A stretch of 57,898 nt of DNA from the NCBI GenBank assembly GCA_013153635.1, contig JAADDZ010000019.1, forward strand, positions 1-57,898, read 5' to 3'. A program made the translations under genes and the position numbers. Numbering within the stretch: the first letter of the stretch is position 1; every line of letters begins with the position of its first letter. Of the stretch, positions 18,738-28,155 are shown piece by piece. The notes under the pieces are model-generated. The model was given only the letters and a program-made list of their open reading frames with translations. It made no database searches and was not told where the DNA came from. Origin of the DNA: Aquificota bacterium (GTDB lineage Bacteria; Aquificota; Aquificia; Aquificales; Hydrogenothermaceae).

Positions 18738-21149
18738 TTAAACTCTTAATGTTAATCCTTTAAAACTTTTTTGCAACTGCTTAATAATGTTTTCTACTTC
18801 TTGGTTAACTTCTTCATCAGATAAGCTTCTATCCGATGCTCTAAATTCTACCGAGAATGCTATGCTTTTTTTACCATTTTCTACAAAGTACACATCAAAC
18901 AGTTCTACTTTGTCTATAAGTTTGCTACTTTCTTTTAAAGCTTTTATTAATTTATCCAGTTCTAGATTTTCATCAACAAGAAATGCCAAATCTCTTTTTA
19001 CGCTAGGATATTTTGGGAGTTCTTTAAATATTACAGTATCCTTTTGTTTGTAAAGGGTGTATAGGTATCCTTTTTTTAGTGGTTCTTCTTTTAAGTCTCT
19101 TGGAATGTATCTAAGTTTTAGTTCAGCTACGTATGTATTTTCTGGGATTTCTAGTTTTTGTGCTTTTTCTGGGTGTATCTTTCCTATATATCCTATGTTC
19201 TGGTTTTGTATATCTATCTGTGCTGAATGGAATGGGTGAAGGTAAGGAATGTTAGTTTTTTTGTAAAGTATATCAAAGATTCCTAAACTGTGGATATAGC
19301 TTTCTATTAGTCCTTTTAACTTTAGGAAATCCCATGTTACTGATGTGCTAAACTGATTTTCTCCTTGTGTATATTTGTATCCTTTTATAATATTACCGTG
19401 GACGAGAATACCGATTCTTATCTCTTCGTGTTTTGGGAAAAAAGCTGAAGAAATTTCAAATATTGATATATCTTTGTTTTGGTATTTTATATTTTCTTGG
19501 AACGTCTGGATAAGACTGACAGCAAGGTTGTCTCTCATTATGCTTTGACTTTTTAGTAAATAGTTGACTATCCTTATTTTTGGTGGCTCTATACCTAAAG
19601 TTTTGTATATTTGTTCTCCTACAAAGGTGTAGTTAACAACTTCTGTTAGTCCATTTGCTCTAAGGAAGTCTCTTGCTTGAACTTCAAATTTGAACTCTTC
19701 GCTTTTTTTAAAACCTTCTAGAGAGAGTTTTGGGTATGAAGGTGCAAAGTTGTCAAAGCCTTTTAGTCTTCCTACTTCTTCTACTAGGTCTATCTCTCTC
19801 TCTAGGTCAAACTTCCTAAAAGCTGGTATTGTTGAAACTGTACCTTCATCTGTTATCTCTGTAGGAATCTCCAATCTTTCAAGGATTTCTTTTGATTCTT
19901 CTTTGAGAATTACCTCACCTAGCACTTTTAGAACTGTTTTTTCTCTTAGATGAATTAGTTTTGGGGTGTATGGTTTTGGATATATATCTTTCTCTCCTAC
20001 CGCTTTTCCTTGGGTAGTCTTTAGTATAAGTTCTACAGCTTTGTCTTGGGCATTTGGAAGATTTTCTATGTCTACCCCTCTTTCAAACCTATAGGAGGAT
20101 TCTGTGGATACTGCTAATCTTTTTGCTGTTTTTCGTATAGAGATGCTATCAAATACTGCCGCCTCTAATAGAATGTTCTTTGTGTTTTGGTCTACTTTTG
20201 TATTTTCTCCTCCTATTATTCCTGCTATAGCGATTGGTTTTTCTTCATCTGCGATAACTATATCTGTCTTTTTTAGTTTTCTCTCTTCTCTGTCTAGGGT
20301 AGTTATCGTTTCTCCATCTTTTGCTTGTCTCACTATTATCTGACCTTGTATTTTATCTAAGTCAAAAGCGTGTAAAGGTTGTCCTTCTTGTAGAAGTATG
20401 TAGTTAGTTGCATCTACTATGTTGTTTATCGGTTTTTGTCCAGCTTTTATGAGCCTTAGTCTTATATTTAGAGGAGATTGGGTTACTTCTATATTTTTGA
20501 TTATCACTCCTCTGTATCTATATGTTTTTTCTGTTTTTAACTGTATTTGTGGGATTATTTCTTGCATAATAGATACGATGGGATATTTTTCTTTTCTTTT
20601 TATGTCAAAAATCGCTCCTATCTCTCTTGCTAAACCTTTTACACTTAAGACGTCTGCTCTATTTGGGGTTATCTCTATCTCTATAATATCTTCTTCGCCA
20701 AGTCCTAGAAGTTTTGATGCGTCTATCCCTATTGGTGTATCTTCATCTAATACAAAAATCCCTTCTGAAGATTCTTCTATACCTAACTCTTGTAATGATA
20801 CAAACATTCCTTGTGATTGAATATTTCCAAATGTTACAGGTTTTATCTCTCTGTTTGGGAGTTTCGCTCCTGTTTTTGCAAGAATTACTACTTGTCCTTC
20901 TTTTATGTTCTGGTCTGCTGTTATAACTTGGTATTCTTTTTTTCCATCAGTAACTTTTGTTATTAGTAGTCTTTCTTTTTCTGGGTGCTTCTTTACAGAA
21001 AGTACCTTTACTGTGGTTAGACCGGGAATATACTGTCCAAATTTGTAACTGACAGCTTCTATCCCTGTAGTGTTTAGTTTTTCTGCAACTTTATCAGCTG
21101 GTATTTCTATATCTAAAAACTCTTTTATCCATGAGTATGGTACTTTCAT
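18738..21149 (-). CDS. pheT: Phenylalanyl-tRNA synthetase beta subunit
   Basis: 803 residues, full bacterial length. Domains in order: N-terminal catalytic-like start (KVPYSWIKEFLDIEIPA), tRNA-binding OB domain (about 40-150), B3/B4 editing domain (about 215-385), B5 domain, and a C-terminal anticodon-binding FDX-ACB fold ending SLSDEEVNQEVENIIKQL. It charges tRNA-Phe as an alpha2-beta2 complex and edits Tyr-tRNA-Phe. The start overlaps the pheS stop (ATGA). Confidence 0.98.
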   Translation of the reverse strand: MKVPYSWIKEFLDIEIPADKVAEKLNTTGIEAVSYKFGQYIPGLTTVKVLSVKKHPEKERLLITKVTDGKKEYQVITADQNIKEGQVVILAKTGAKLPNREIKPVTFGNIQSQGMFVSLQELGIEESSEGIFVLDEDTPIGIDASKLLGLGEEDIIEIEITPNRADVLSVKGLAREIGAIFDIKRKEKYPIVSIMQEIIPQIQLKTEKTYRYRGVIIKNIEVTQSPLNIRLRLIKAGQKPINNIVDATNYILLQEGQPLHAFDLDKIQGQIIVRQAKDGETITTLDREERKLKKTDIVIADEEKPIAIAGIIGGENTKVDQNTKNILLEAAVFDSISIRKTAKRLAVSTESSYRFERGVDIENLPNAQDKAVELILKTTQGKAVGEKDIYPKPYTPKLIHLREKTVLKVLGEVILKEESKEILERLEIPTEITDEGTVSTIPAFRKFDLEREIDLVEEVGRLKGFDNFAPSYPKLSLEGFKKSEEFKFEVQARDFLRANGLTEVVNYTFVGEQIYKTLGIEPPKIRIVNYLLKSQSIMRDNLAVSLIQTFQENIKYQNKDISIFEISSAFFPKHEEIRIGILVHGNIIKGYKYTQGENQFSTSVTWDFLKLKGLIESYIHSLGIFDILYKKTNIPYLHPFHSAQIDIQNQNIGYIGKIHPEKAQKLEIPENTYVAELKLRYIPRDLKEEPLKKGYLYTLYKQKDTVIFKELPKYPSVKRDLAFLVDENLELDKLIKALKESSKLIDKVELFDVYFVENGKKSIAFSVEFRASDRSLSDEEVNQEVENIIKQLQKSFKGLTLRV

Positions 21150-22180
21150 CTTAGCCCCTTGAACTGGTTGTTAAAGTTCATATTGTTCTCGAAAAGAATC
21201 CTAATGTCTCCTATCTGATATTTAAGCATCGTTATTCTCTCTATTCCTAGTCCGAAGGCAAACCCTGTGTATTCTTCTGGGTCTATATCTACCGCTTTAA
21301 ATACATTTGGGTCTACCATTCCACAACCTAATATTTCAAGCCAGCCTGTACCTTTACATACTCTACAACCCTTTCCTTTGCACACGGTACAACCTATGTC
21401 CACTTCTGCCGAAGGCTCTGTAAATGGAAAGTAGCTAGGTCTAAACCTTATAGGTATGTCTTTACCAAAAACATTCTCTAAGAATATCTTTAGGATACCT
21501 TTTAGGTCTTTGAATGTTATGTCTTTGTCTATCATAAGCCCTTCTATCTGGTGAAACATCGGTGAGTGAGTTGGGTCTGCGTCTTTTCTATAAACTCTTC
21601 CCGGTGCTATCATAGCTATTGGAGGGTTTCTCTTTAGCATGGTTCTTATCTGTACTGGAGAAGTATGGGTTCTAAGGAGCATTCCGTTGTTTAGAAAAAA
21701 TGTGTCCTGCATGTCTCTAGCTGGGTGGTCTTTTGGTATGTTAAGCATATCAAAATTGTACTCTTCAAACTCTATCTCTGGACCTTCCTCAATACTAAAG
21801 CCCATTGATAAAAATATTTCACTAATTTCTACTAATGTAGAGATTACCGGGTGGGAAGCTCCAATATCTAACCAAAAGGAAGGTAAGGTTATATCTACTT
21901 TCTCTTTTTGGAGTTTTTCTTGGAGTAGGAGATTTTTTAATATGTTCTCTTTTTCTTTTATCTGTTGCTCTATGTATTCTTTTATGGAGTTTGCAAGTTT
22001 TCCTATCTCCTTTCTCTCTTCTGGGGACAGTTTCCCTAAGGTCTTAAGTATATGTTTTAGCCTTCCTTTCTTACCTAAGAATTGGGTTCTTACTTCTTCT
22101 AAGGTTTGGATATTGGAAGCTTTCTCTAAATTTTTGGTTATTTCTTCTTTTAAAGTCAAAAGCTCTTCTTTTAGACCCAT
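21146..22180 (-). CDS. pheS: Phenylalanyl-tRNA synthetase alpha subunit
   Basis: 344 residues. It has an N-terminal coiled coil (about 1-95) and a class II catalytic core with motif 2 (LLRTHTSPVQIRTM), HQIEGLMIDK and motif 3 (AFGLGIERITML). Four cysteines in CTVCKGKGCRVCKGTGW (about residues 264-281) may form a zinc knuckle within the phenylalanine-binding region, as in several thermophile PheS proteins. It lies two bases downstream of rplT. Confidence 0.98.
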   Translation of the reverse strand: MGLKEELLTLKEEITKNLEKASNIQTLEEVRTQFLGKKGRLKHILKTLGKLSPEERKEIGKLANSIKEYIEQQIKEKENILKNLLLQEKLQKEKVDITLPSFWLDIGASHPVISTLVEISEIFLSMGFSIEEGPEIEFEEYNFDMLNIPKDHPARDMQDTFFLNNGMLLRTHTSPVQIRTMLKRNPPIAMIAPGRVYRKDADPTHSPMFHQIEGLMIDKDITFKDLKGILKIFLENVFGKDIPIRFRPSYFPFTEPSAEVDIGCTVCKGKGCRVCKGTGWLEILGCGMVDPNVFKAVDIDPEEYTGFAFGLGIERITMLKYQIGDIRILFENNMNFNNQFKGLR

Positions 22181-22182
22181 CT

Positions 22183-22536
22183 TTATGCGGTAAGCGCCTC
22201 CTTAGCTTTTTCTACAAGTTGGGAGAAGGCTTGTGGGTCATTTACCGCTAAATCAGCTAACACTTTTCTATCTAGTTCTATTCCTGCTTTGTTCAGTCCA
22301 TTTATAAACTGGCTGTACGATAAGCCGTTGGCTCTCGATGCGGCGTTTATTCTCACTATCCATAGTCTCCTAAATTCTCTTTTTCTTAATCTTCTGTCTC
22401 TGTATTCATACTGAAGAGACCTAACTACCTGTTCTTTTGCTCTTTTATAAGAACGGTGTTTTGCTCCATAGTACCCTTTTGCCATTTTTAATATTTTCTT
22501 TTTTTTCTTTCTAGATGATGGTCCTTTTACTCTCAT
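22183..22536 (-). CDS. rplT: 50S ribosomal protein L20
   Basis: 117 residues. L20 is an early 50S assembly protein. [39 protein letters not shown] and the basic start identify it. In E. coli L20 represses rpmI-rplT by binding the leader mRNA. The leader here is only about 40 bases, too short for that exact pseudoknot. An AAGGAGGAAAATC site precedes the ATG. Confidence 0.98.
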   Translation of the reverse strand: MRVKGPSSRKKKKKILKMAKGYYGAKHRSYKRAKEQVVRSLQYEYRDRRLRKREFRRLWIVRINAASRANGLSYSQFINGLNKAGIELDRKVLADLAVNDPQAFSQLVEKAKEALTA

Positions 22537-22550
22537 GATTTTCCTCCTTA

Positions 22551-22757
22551 TTAAAATTCGTACGGAATAAGTACTTCGATTTTATGTTTTATCTCTTCTG
22601 GAACATATTTAGGCTTTCTTCCTTGTCTTTTTCTTTTACTGGTTTTTTTTGTATTGTAGTGAGATACACCTCCTTTCCAATATTTTATTTTTCCTTTTGC
22701 AGTTACTCTAAATCTTTTTGCCGCTGTTCTGTTTGTTTTCATTTTTACTTTAGCCAT
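22551..22757 (-). CDS. rpmI: 50S ribosomal protein L35
   Basis: 68 residues. [20 protein letters not shown] is the L35 N-terminal signature, and the rest is strongly basic. infC, which usually precedes rpmI, is absent: the gene is first in its operon, behind the 22804-22832 promoter. The ribosome-binding site is TAGGAGGTTTT. Confidence 0.97.
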   Translation of the reverse strand: MAKVKMKTNRTAAKRFRVTAKGKIKYWKGGVSHYNTKKTSKRKRQGRKPKYVPEEIKHKIEVLIPYEF

Positions 22758-22803
22758 AATAAAACCTCCTAAATTTTGTGAAAAGTTGAGGAACAGACTT
22801 TAT

Positions 22804-22832
22804 AGTATAAAAATTTTTAAAAAAATAATCAA
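22804..22832 (-). promoter_or_regulatory. Promoter of rpmI-rplT-pheS-pheT
   Basis: On the minus strand TTGATT (22827-22832) and TATACT (22804-22809) are 17 bases apart. Transcription would start near 22797, leaving a leader of about 40 bases. It overlaps the opposing dapD promoter candidate, so the two may compete for polymerase. Confidence 0.7.
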
Positions 22833-22844
22833 ATTCCTTATAAT
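22816..22844 (+). promoter_or_regulatory. Candidate dapD promoter
   Basis: TTTAAA (22816-22821) and a perfect TATAAT (22839-22844) are 17 bases apart. The -35 is weaker (4 of 6). The start would be near 22851, about 43 bases before the dapD ATG. The region is so AT-rich that chance matches are possible. Confidence 0.5.
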
Positions 22845-22893
22845 AAGTTATTTGATACAATTTATTGTTATGATTAACTGATAGGAGGTTTAT

Positions 22894-23709
22894 ATGGAAC
22901 AGTTAAAAAAACTCATTTTGGAAGCTTGGGAAAACAGAGACCTGCTGAAAGAAAAACGCTACCAAGAGGCAGTAAGAGAAGTTATAGACCTTTTAGATAA
23001 AGGTAAGATAAGAGTTGCCTATAAAGAAGGTGACGATTGGGTTGTTAATGAATGGGTAAAACAAGCTATATTACTTTACTTTCCTATTCAAGAGATGCAG
23101 GTGATAGAGGTAGGTCCCTTTGAGTATTACGATAAGATTCCTCTGAAGAAAAACTGGAAAGAGGCTGGTGTTAGAGTAGTACCTCCAGCTACAGCTAGAT
23201 ACGGTTCTTTTATAGAGTCTGGAGCTATTCTTATGCCCTCTTACGTAAATATTGGTGCTTATGTGGGAAGTGGGACATTAGTGGATACATGGGCTACTGT
23301 TGGGTCTTGCGCCCAAATAGGAAAAAATGTTCATCTTTCTGGGGGTGTAGGTATAGGCGGTGTATTAGAGCCTCCTTCTGCAAAGCCTGTAATTGTAGAA
23401 GATAACTGCTTTATTGGCTCAAGATGTATAATAGTAGAAGGTGCTGTAGTAGAACAGGAGGCAGTTTTAGGTGCAGGTGTTGTTATTACAGGCTCTACAA
23501 GGATTATAGATGTCTCTGGAGAAAAGCCAGTAGAATATAGAGGTAGAATCCCTGCTAGAAGTGTGGTGATTCCGGGTACTATAGAAAAAGATTTTCCTGC
23601 AGGTAGATATGGAGTTCCTGTTGCTTTGATAATAGGAAAGAGAAAAGAATCCACAGACAAAAAAGTCTCTTTAAATGATGCACTTAGAGAATTTAACATC
23701 TCAACTTAA
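22894..23709 (+). CDS. dapD: Tetrahydrodipicolinate N-succinyltransferase
   Basis: 271 residues. It succinylates 2,3,4,5-tetrahydrodipicolinate in the succinylase branch of lysine and diaminopimelate synthesis. The left-handed beta-helix hexapeptide repeats run from about residue 105 to 200. Conserved blocks include MPSYVNIGAYVGSGTLVDTW and NCFIGSRCIIVEGAVVEQEA. A TAGGAGGTTTAT site precedes the ATG. The gene is expressed divergently from rpmI and is 10 bases from the DsbC-like gene. Confidence 0.96.
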   Translation: MEQLKKLILEAWENRDLLKEKRYQEAVREVIDLLDKGKIRVAYKEGDDWVVNEWVKQAILLYFPIQEMQVIEVGPFEYYDKIPLKKNWKEAGVRVVPPATARYGSFIESGAILMPSYVNIGAYVGSGTLVDTWATVGSCAQIGKNVHLSGGVGIGGVLEPPSAKPVIVEDNCFIGSRCIIVEGAVVEQEAVLGAGVVITGSTRIIDVSGEKPVEYRGRIPARSVVIPGTIEKDFPAGRYGVPVALIIGKRKESTDKKVSLNDALREFNIST

Positions 23710-23719
23710 GGAGGGAAGT

Positions 23720-24652
23720 ATGAAAAATTTAATAATTTCTATGGTTGCAACGGTTTTTTTAATATCTTTTTCTTTTGCTGAAGGAGAAAGTTGTCTGTCT
23801 ACTACAGATGTAAGTGTAGAGGAAGCCCAACAAAGACTCTCTTCGGTATTAGGTCAAGCAAAAGTAGTTTCTGTATCTGAAGCCCCTATAGAAGGTTTTT
23901 ACGAAATAATCGTAGAACTTAGAGGAAGAAAGATACCTATATATGTAGACTGTGATTTTAACTATCTTATCACTGGAGAGATAATAGACATCAAAAAAAG
24001 AGAAAGTCTTACAAGAAAAAAGATATTAGAGCTGTCCAAAGAAGCGGTAGAAGATAAGATAAAGAAACTAGAAAAAATCATAGGAAAAGAAAAAGCTCAA
24101 AAGCTAAAAGAAAAAGTAGGAACAGCCTTTCTAGAAAAGGCTAAAATTGTAGATATTACAGGTATGCCAAAGGAAAACCTTGTCTTAGGAAATCCAAATG
24201 CAAAAATTAAAATCTATATAATCGAAGACCCAGAATGTCCTGCCTGTGCAATATACCACGAAAGTATCGAAGAAGTTCTAAAAGACAGAAAAGATATAGC
24301 TTTTGGTATAATACTTTTCCCTCTACCATTCCATAAACATGCAAAAGGGGTATCCTACAATATTATCTGTCAAAAAGATATGAACAAAAAACAAGAGATT
24401 TTGAAAAAAAGTTTTGAGCATGTTAAAAACAAGAAAAGCGAAGCTCTAAAAGACCTTCAAAGAAAAGCTAGTGGAGACTGTAAGAAGGCAGAAGAAATTA
24501 TCAATACTAATATGGAGTTTTTTGGTAAAAAAGTACCAATAGGTGGAACTCCTACCACTGTATTTCCTCTAAAAAATGGTAAAGGAATAATGATTTCTGG
24601 AGTTCTGGATAAAGAAACGATAGAAGAGATAGTAGATATTCTGTATAAATAA
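23720..24652 (+). CDS. Periplasmic thiol:disulfide interchange protein, DsbC-like
   Basis: 310 residues from the ATG at 23720, preceded by AAGGAGGGAAGT. An upstream in-frame start inside dapD is not credible. Residues 1-20 form a signal peptide ending SFA. The thioredoxin fold has the active site C173-P-A-C176 in EDPECPACAIYH and the cis-proline in GGTPTTVFP. The N-terminal half may be the dimerisation domain plus a long lysine-rich linker (about 95-145). The likely job is disulfide isomerisation or reduction in the periplasm. A DsbD or CcdA partner is not in the window. Confidence 0.85.
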   Translation: MKNLIISMVATVFLISFSFAEGESCLSTTDVSVEEAQQRLSSVLGQAKVVSVSEAPIEGFYEIIVELRGRKIPIYVDCDFNYLITGEIIDIKKRESLTRKKILELSKEAVEDKIKKLEKIIGKEKAQKLKEKVGTAFLEKAKIVDITGMPKENLVLGNPNAKIKIYIIEDPECPACAIYHESIEEVLKDRKDIAFGIILFPLPFHKHAKGVSYNIICQKDMNKKQEILKKSFEHVKNKKSEALKDLQRKASGDCKKAEEIINTNMEFFGKKVPIGGTPTTVFPLKNGKGIMISGVLDKETIEEIVDILYK

Positions 24653-25449
24653 TGGAGCCTGTTTTAAAGGTAGAAAATTTAAAAGTAAGTTTTACCCTTG
24701 AGGAGCAAACGATTCAAGCCCTCAAGGGCATCTCTTTTCATGTAAACTCTGGAGAAATTGTAGCATTAGTAGGAGAATCTGGGTCTGGAAAAAGTGTAAC
24801 TTGCTATTCTATTTTGAAACTCCTACCTAAATATGCTCACATAGAAGGGAAGATACTTTTTCGTTTAGAGAACTCTTACGTTGATTTACTTTCTTTTAAA
24901 AAGATGCAGAAGATAAGAGGTAATTATATATCTATGGTTTTCCAAGAACCTTCTGCGGTTCTAAACCCTCTATTAAGGATAGGAGAACAGATAGTTGAAA
25001 CTATTCTTGCTCACAAAGATATATCTCTTGAAAAGGCAAAAAAAATCGCTGTAGAAGTTATGAAAAAAGTAAAAATTCCTGAACCAGAAAGAAGGTTTTA
25101 CCAGTATCCTCATGAACTTTCTGGAGGATTAAAACAGAGAGTAGCTATAGCTATAGCTATCGTTAATAATCCTAAAGTACTGTTAGCAGATGAACCTACC
25201 ACCGCACTAGATGTAACAGTATCTACCCAGATTTTAAACCTTTTTTTAGAGCTGAAAAGAGATTTGAATATTGGTATACTCCTAATAACCCATGACCTTG
25301 GTATAGTAGCAGAAGTAGCAGATAGAGTTATAGTACTGTACAAAGGTGAAATTGTAGAAGAAGCAGATGTCTTTCAAATCTTTGATAATCCTTCTCACCC
25401 TTACACAAAAAAACTCCTCTCTTCGCGTCCTGTATTAAAACTTGATTAA
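24652..25449 (+). CDS. ABC transporter ATP-binding protein, oligopeptide/dipeptide type
   Basis: 265 residues. The nucleotide-binding motifs are intact: Walker A GESGSGKS (about 42-49), signature LSGGLKQR, Walker B VLLADEPT and the H-loop in THDLG. The C-terminal NPSHPYTKKLLSSRP is the oligo_HPY element of DppD/OppD-type ATPases, but shortened. No permease, binding protein or second ATPase is adjacent, so its partners must be elsewhere. The ATG overlaps the preceding stop by one base. Confidence 0.88.
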   Translation: MEPVLKVENLKVSFTLEEQTIQALKGISFHVNSGEIVALVGESGSGKSVTCYSILKLLPKYAHIEGKILFRLENSYVDLLSFKKMQKIRGNYISMVFQEPSAVLNPLLRIGEQIVETILAHKDISLEKAKKIAVEVMKKVKIPEPERRFYQYPHELSGGLKQRVAIAIAIVNNPKVLLADEPTTALDVTVSTQILNLFLELKRDLNIGILLITHDLGIVAEVADRVIVLYKGEIVEEADVFQIFDNPSHPYTKKLLSSRPVLKLD

Positions 25450-25516
25450 GTTCATTTTTTTTCTTATGTAGAAATCTTTAAAATTTTTTAATTTAGATTC
25501 TAAGGAGGTTTAAACT

Positions 25517-26755
25517 ATGAGTACATTGTATAAACATAGACCTGAAATATTAGCCCCTGTTGGTCACTATGAGGGACTATCTGCTGTTATAAAAGCTGGA
25601 GCTGATGCTATATACATGGGAGTTGGCAAACTAAATCAAAGAGCTTTAAAAAGTAGTTTTACTATAGAAGATGTAAAAGAAATCAGAAAGATAACAGAGG
25701 ATTCTGGAGTTAGACAGTACATAGTTATGAATTCAATTGTTTTTGAACAAGACTTACCGTGGATAAATGAGACTTTACATCAGTTAAAAGAAATCGGTGT
25801 AGATGCTGTTATTGGCTGGGATATGGCTGTTTTATCTAAATCTATAGAACTAGGTATAGAAACCCACTTATCTACAATGGCTTCTGTCTCAAATACACAA
25901 GCCGCAAAATTTTATGAAAAGTTAGGTGTTAAAAGAATAGTCCCTGCAAGAGAGGTAAAGCTCGATGGACTTATAGAGTTAAAAGAGAAAACGAATCTAG
26001 AGATAGAGATATTCATACACGGAGCTATGTGCATGGCTGTATCTGGAAGATGTTTTCTATCTCATGATGTATTCGAAACTTCTGGCAATAGAGGAGAGTG
26101 TTACCAAGTTTGCAGACACGAATTCGATGTCAAAATCGTATCCAAAAATACAGGTACAGAATTTTCTCTAGGCTCTGATTATGTTCTATCTGCCAGAGAC
26201 CTTGTAACTATAAATTTTGTGGATAAGCTTATGTGGGCTGACAGTTGGAAGATAGAAGGGAGAAATAAAAACCCTGATTATGCATATCTTGTGACAAAAT
26301 CCTATAGAGAAGCCCAAGAGAGAATATTAAATGGAGAATGGCACACAAAAGGTTGGAAAGATTTATTTGATTTATTAGAGAGAGTTTACCATAGAGAGTG
26401 GGACAGCGGTTTTTATTTTGGAGAGGGTCTTTTTGGACTTAATAAGTCTGTAGCAAAAGAAAAAAAATTATATGTTGGAGAGGTTGTTCATTTCTATCCA
26501 AAAATAAATGTAGCAGAAGTAAAGATAATCAATAATCCATTAAAGCTAGGAGATACGATACATATAATAGGCAAAAAAACAGGAGTAGTTAGACAAGAGG
26601 TTCAATCAATGCAGATTGATAGAAAAAACATAGAAATCGCCCAAAAAGGGGAAGTCGTAGGATTAAAAACTGTAGAAAAAGTGAGAAAAGGAGACAAGGT
26701 TTATATCATGAAGCAGATAGATTCTGAACAGATTTTAGAATCTACAAAAGCTTAA
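25517..26755 (+). CDS. Peptidase U32-family protein (TrhP/YegQ-like)
   Basis: 412 residues. It starts with RPEILAPVGHYEGLSAVIKAGADAIYMG (in the first 35 residues), the U32 TIM-barrel start. It carries the family signature EIEIFIHGAMCMAVSGRCF with cysteines, followed by GNRGECYQVCRHEF. U32 proteins were once called collagenases. Characterised YegQ/TrhP homologues take part in tRNA U34 hydroxylation. The size fits the TrhP branch better than RlhA. An AAGGAGGTTTAAACT site supports the ATG. Confidence 0.85.
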   Translation: MSTLYKHRPEILAPVGHYEGLSAVIKAGADAIYMGVGKLNQRALKSSFTIEDVKEIRKITEDSGVRQYIVMNSIVFEQDLPWINETLHQLKEIGVDAVIGWDMAVLSKSIELGIETHLSTMASVSNTQAAKFYEKLGVKRIVPAREVKLDGLIELKEKTNLEIEIFIHGAMCMAVSGRCFLSHDVFETSGNRGECYQVCRHEFDVKIVSKNTGTEFSLGSDYVLSARDLVTINFVDKLMWADSWKIEGRNKNPDYAYLVTKSYREAQERILNGEWHTKGWKDLFDLLERVYHREWDSGFYFGEGLFGLNKSVAKEKKLYVGEVVHFYPKINVAEVKIINNPLKLGDTIHIIGKKTGVVRQEVQSMQIDRKNIEIAQKGEVVGLKTVEKVRKGDKVYIMKQIDSEQILESTKA

Positions 26756-26827
26756 ATTTTTATTGAATATTCTAGATTAAAACATATTTTTATTACCTGC
26801 ATAATTATAAATTTGTGGAGGGTGGTT

Positions 26828-27262
26828 ATGAATTTTGAGAAGTATGTAGCTACGGGGAATGCTTTTGTAAAAGAAGTTGCAAAGGAATTAGGCAACCCTG
26901 AAGACAAAAATAGAGCTATGAGGGTTACAAGAGCAGTGATTCACGCTCTTAGAAACAGATTAACTCCTGAAGAGTTTTTAGATTTTATTTCACAGTTACC
27001 TATGTGTATCAAGGCTATAGCTATAGATGGCTGGAAAATTGATAGAGTCCCTGAAAAAATCAAACATGTCGATGAATTTGTTGAAGAGGTATTAAAAGAA
27101 GATGGAAGAACCGCTCCTAGAGATTTTGGAGACAAAGATGAAGCCATAGAAGCTATAAAAGCTGTATTTAGAGTTATCAAAAGACATGTAACTCAAGGAG
27201 AGATAGAAGATATTGCGGCAGAACTTCCTAAAGAGTTAAAACAGTTCTTTTTGGAAGCATAA
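26828..27262 (+). CDS. DUF2267 protein
   Basis: 144 residues made of two similar helical repeats (about 5-65 and 78-140), each with an LP-K/I end (SQLPMCIKAI, AELPKELKQFF), the DUF2267 pattern. The function of the family is unknown. I chose the ATG at 26828 because GGAGG lies 6 bases upstream. An in-frame TTG further up falls inside the ribosome-binding site. It is a single-gene unit that converges with the lipid A acyltransferase gene. Confidence 0.8.
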   Translation: MNFEKYVATGNAFVKEVAKELGNPEDKNRAMRVTRAVIHALRNRLTPEEFLDFISQLPMCIKAIAIDGWKIDRVPEKIKHVDEFVEEVLKEDGRTAPRDFGDKDEAIEAIKAVFRVIKRHVTQGEIEDIAAELPKELKQFFLEA

Positions 27263-27274
27263 GATTTTTGCCCC

Positions 27275-28155
27275 TTAGTATATAGGGGGCTCTCCTTTTG
27301 GTCTTGTTCTCCATCTCTTGTGAGTCCAAAGGTACTGGTCTGGATATTTTTTTACTACTTCTTCTATCTTTTTTGTGTAAGCTTTGGTTATTTCACATAT
27401 CAACTTTTTTTCATCGTCTATTTGTTTATACTCTATCTCTGAAAGAAAACAGTTATAAGTTTTCGTATCTTCGTCAAATACTGTATATGCAAAGATTATC
27501 GGTTTTTTATGTTTTACTGCAAGTTTTGCTGGAAATGTTACTGTCATTGCAGGGATTCCAAAAAAATCTACAAAGATTCCTCTTTTTCTAATAGTGTTTT
27601 GGTCCACTAAAAAAGCCAGAATTTTGTGAGATTTTATAGCTTTTACAAAATTTCTTGTAGGGTCATTATGATGAATGATTTCTATTCCTGACGCATTTCT
27701 TATATTTTTCAATATCTGGTTTATCTTTTTGTTTTCTTGTTTATAAGCTAAAGCAACTAACTTTTGGAAATGCCTTTGGAGTCCAGCTCCTAACATTTCC
27801 CAGTTTCCTATATGTCCAGTAACCAAGATAAAACCTTCTTCTAGATATTTTTCTCCTATTTCCCTACCTGATGCTATTTTGAAGATATGGTCTATCTCTC
27901 CTGTTTTTACATAATCAGGTATCCTAGGGAATTCTACAAGAACTCTAGCTATATTGATGATACTTTTTTTGGCTATATTTTCTTTCCATATCTTGTCTTT
28001 TTTGGGAAAGGCGATTTCTAGATTTTTAAATATAACTGACTTTCTATAACCTGCTTTCCATATAAGAGTACCTATCTGCTCACTTCTTTTTAGGGCTGTA
28101 TCCCTATCTAGTTTCCTACAGTAGCTAAAAAAAAATCTATAAAAAGATGAAGCAT
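27275..28155 (-). CDS. Lipid A biosynthesis acyltransferase (LpxL/HtrB family), split by a T9 run
   Basis: The conserved acyltransferase core is in one frame: KNLEIAFP, the catalytic HxxxxE motif in TGHIGNWE, and a C-terminal WTHKRWRTRP. That frame is open up to 28162 but has no ATG, GTG or TTG until codon 1 of a 183-residue fragment, which would lose about 110 residues. An ATG at 28155, adjoining the NUDIX stop (TAGATG) with AGGTGAG 7 bases upstream, reads MLHLFIDFF and then meets a run of nine Ts (28127-28135). One added T joins it to the long frame, giving about 293 residues, normal for LpxL. The gene would attach a secondary acyl chain to lipid A at the inner membrane. The T9 run may be a sequencing error, a true frameshift, or transcriptional slippage. 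Confidence 0.85.

Noticed and set aside
18450-18740. tmRNA, RNase P RNA or SRP RNA as the identity of the pheT-fau structured gap
   Set aside because: No tRNA-like ends or GGGGCUGAUUCUGG start for tmRNA, no RNase P GAGGAAAGUC core, and no GGUC...GGAAG SRP loop. The single rod with a central bubble fits 6S RNA instead.
26813-26827. TTG start adding five residues to the DUF2267 protein
   Set aside because: The extension consists of the ribosome-binding site itself (GGAGG). The ATG at 26828 is correctly spaced.
27266-27293. GCCCC...GGGGC hairpin between the DUF2267 gene and the acyltransferase
   Set aside because: The stem is only five pairs with a long loop and lacks a T run on either strand, so I did not call it a terminator.
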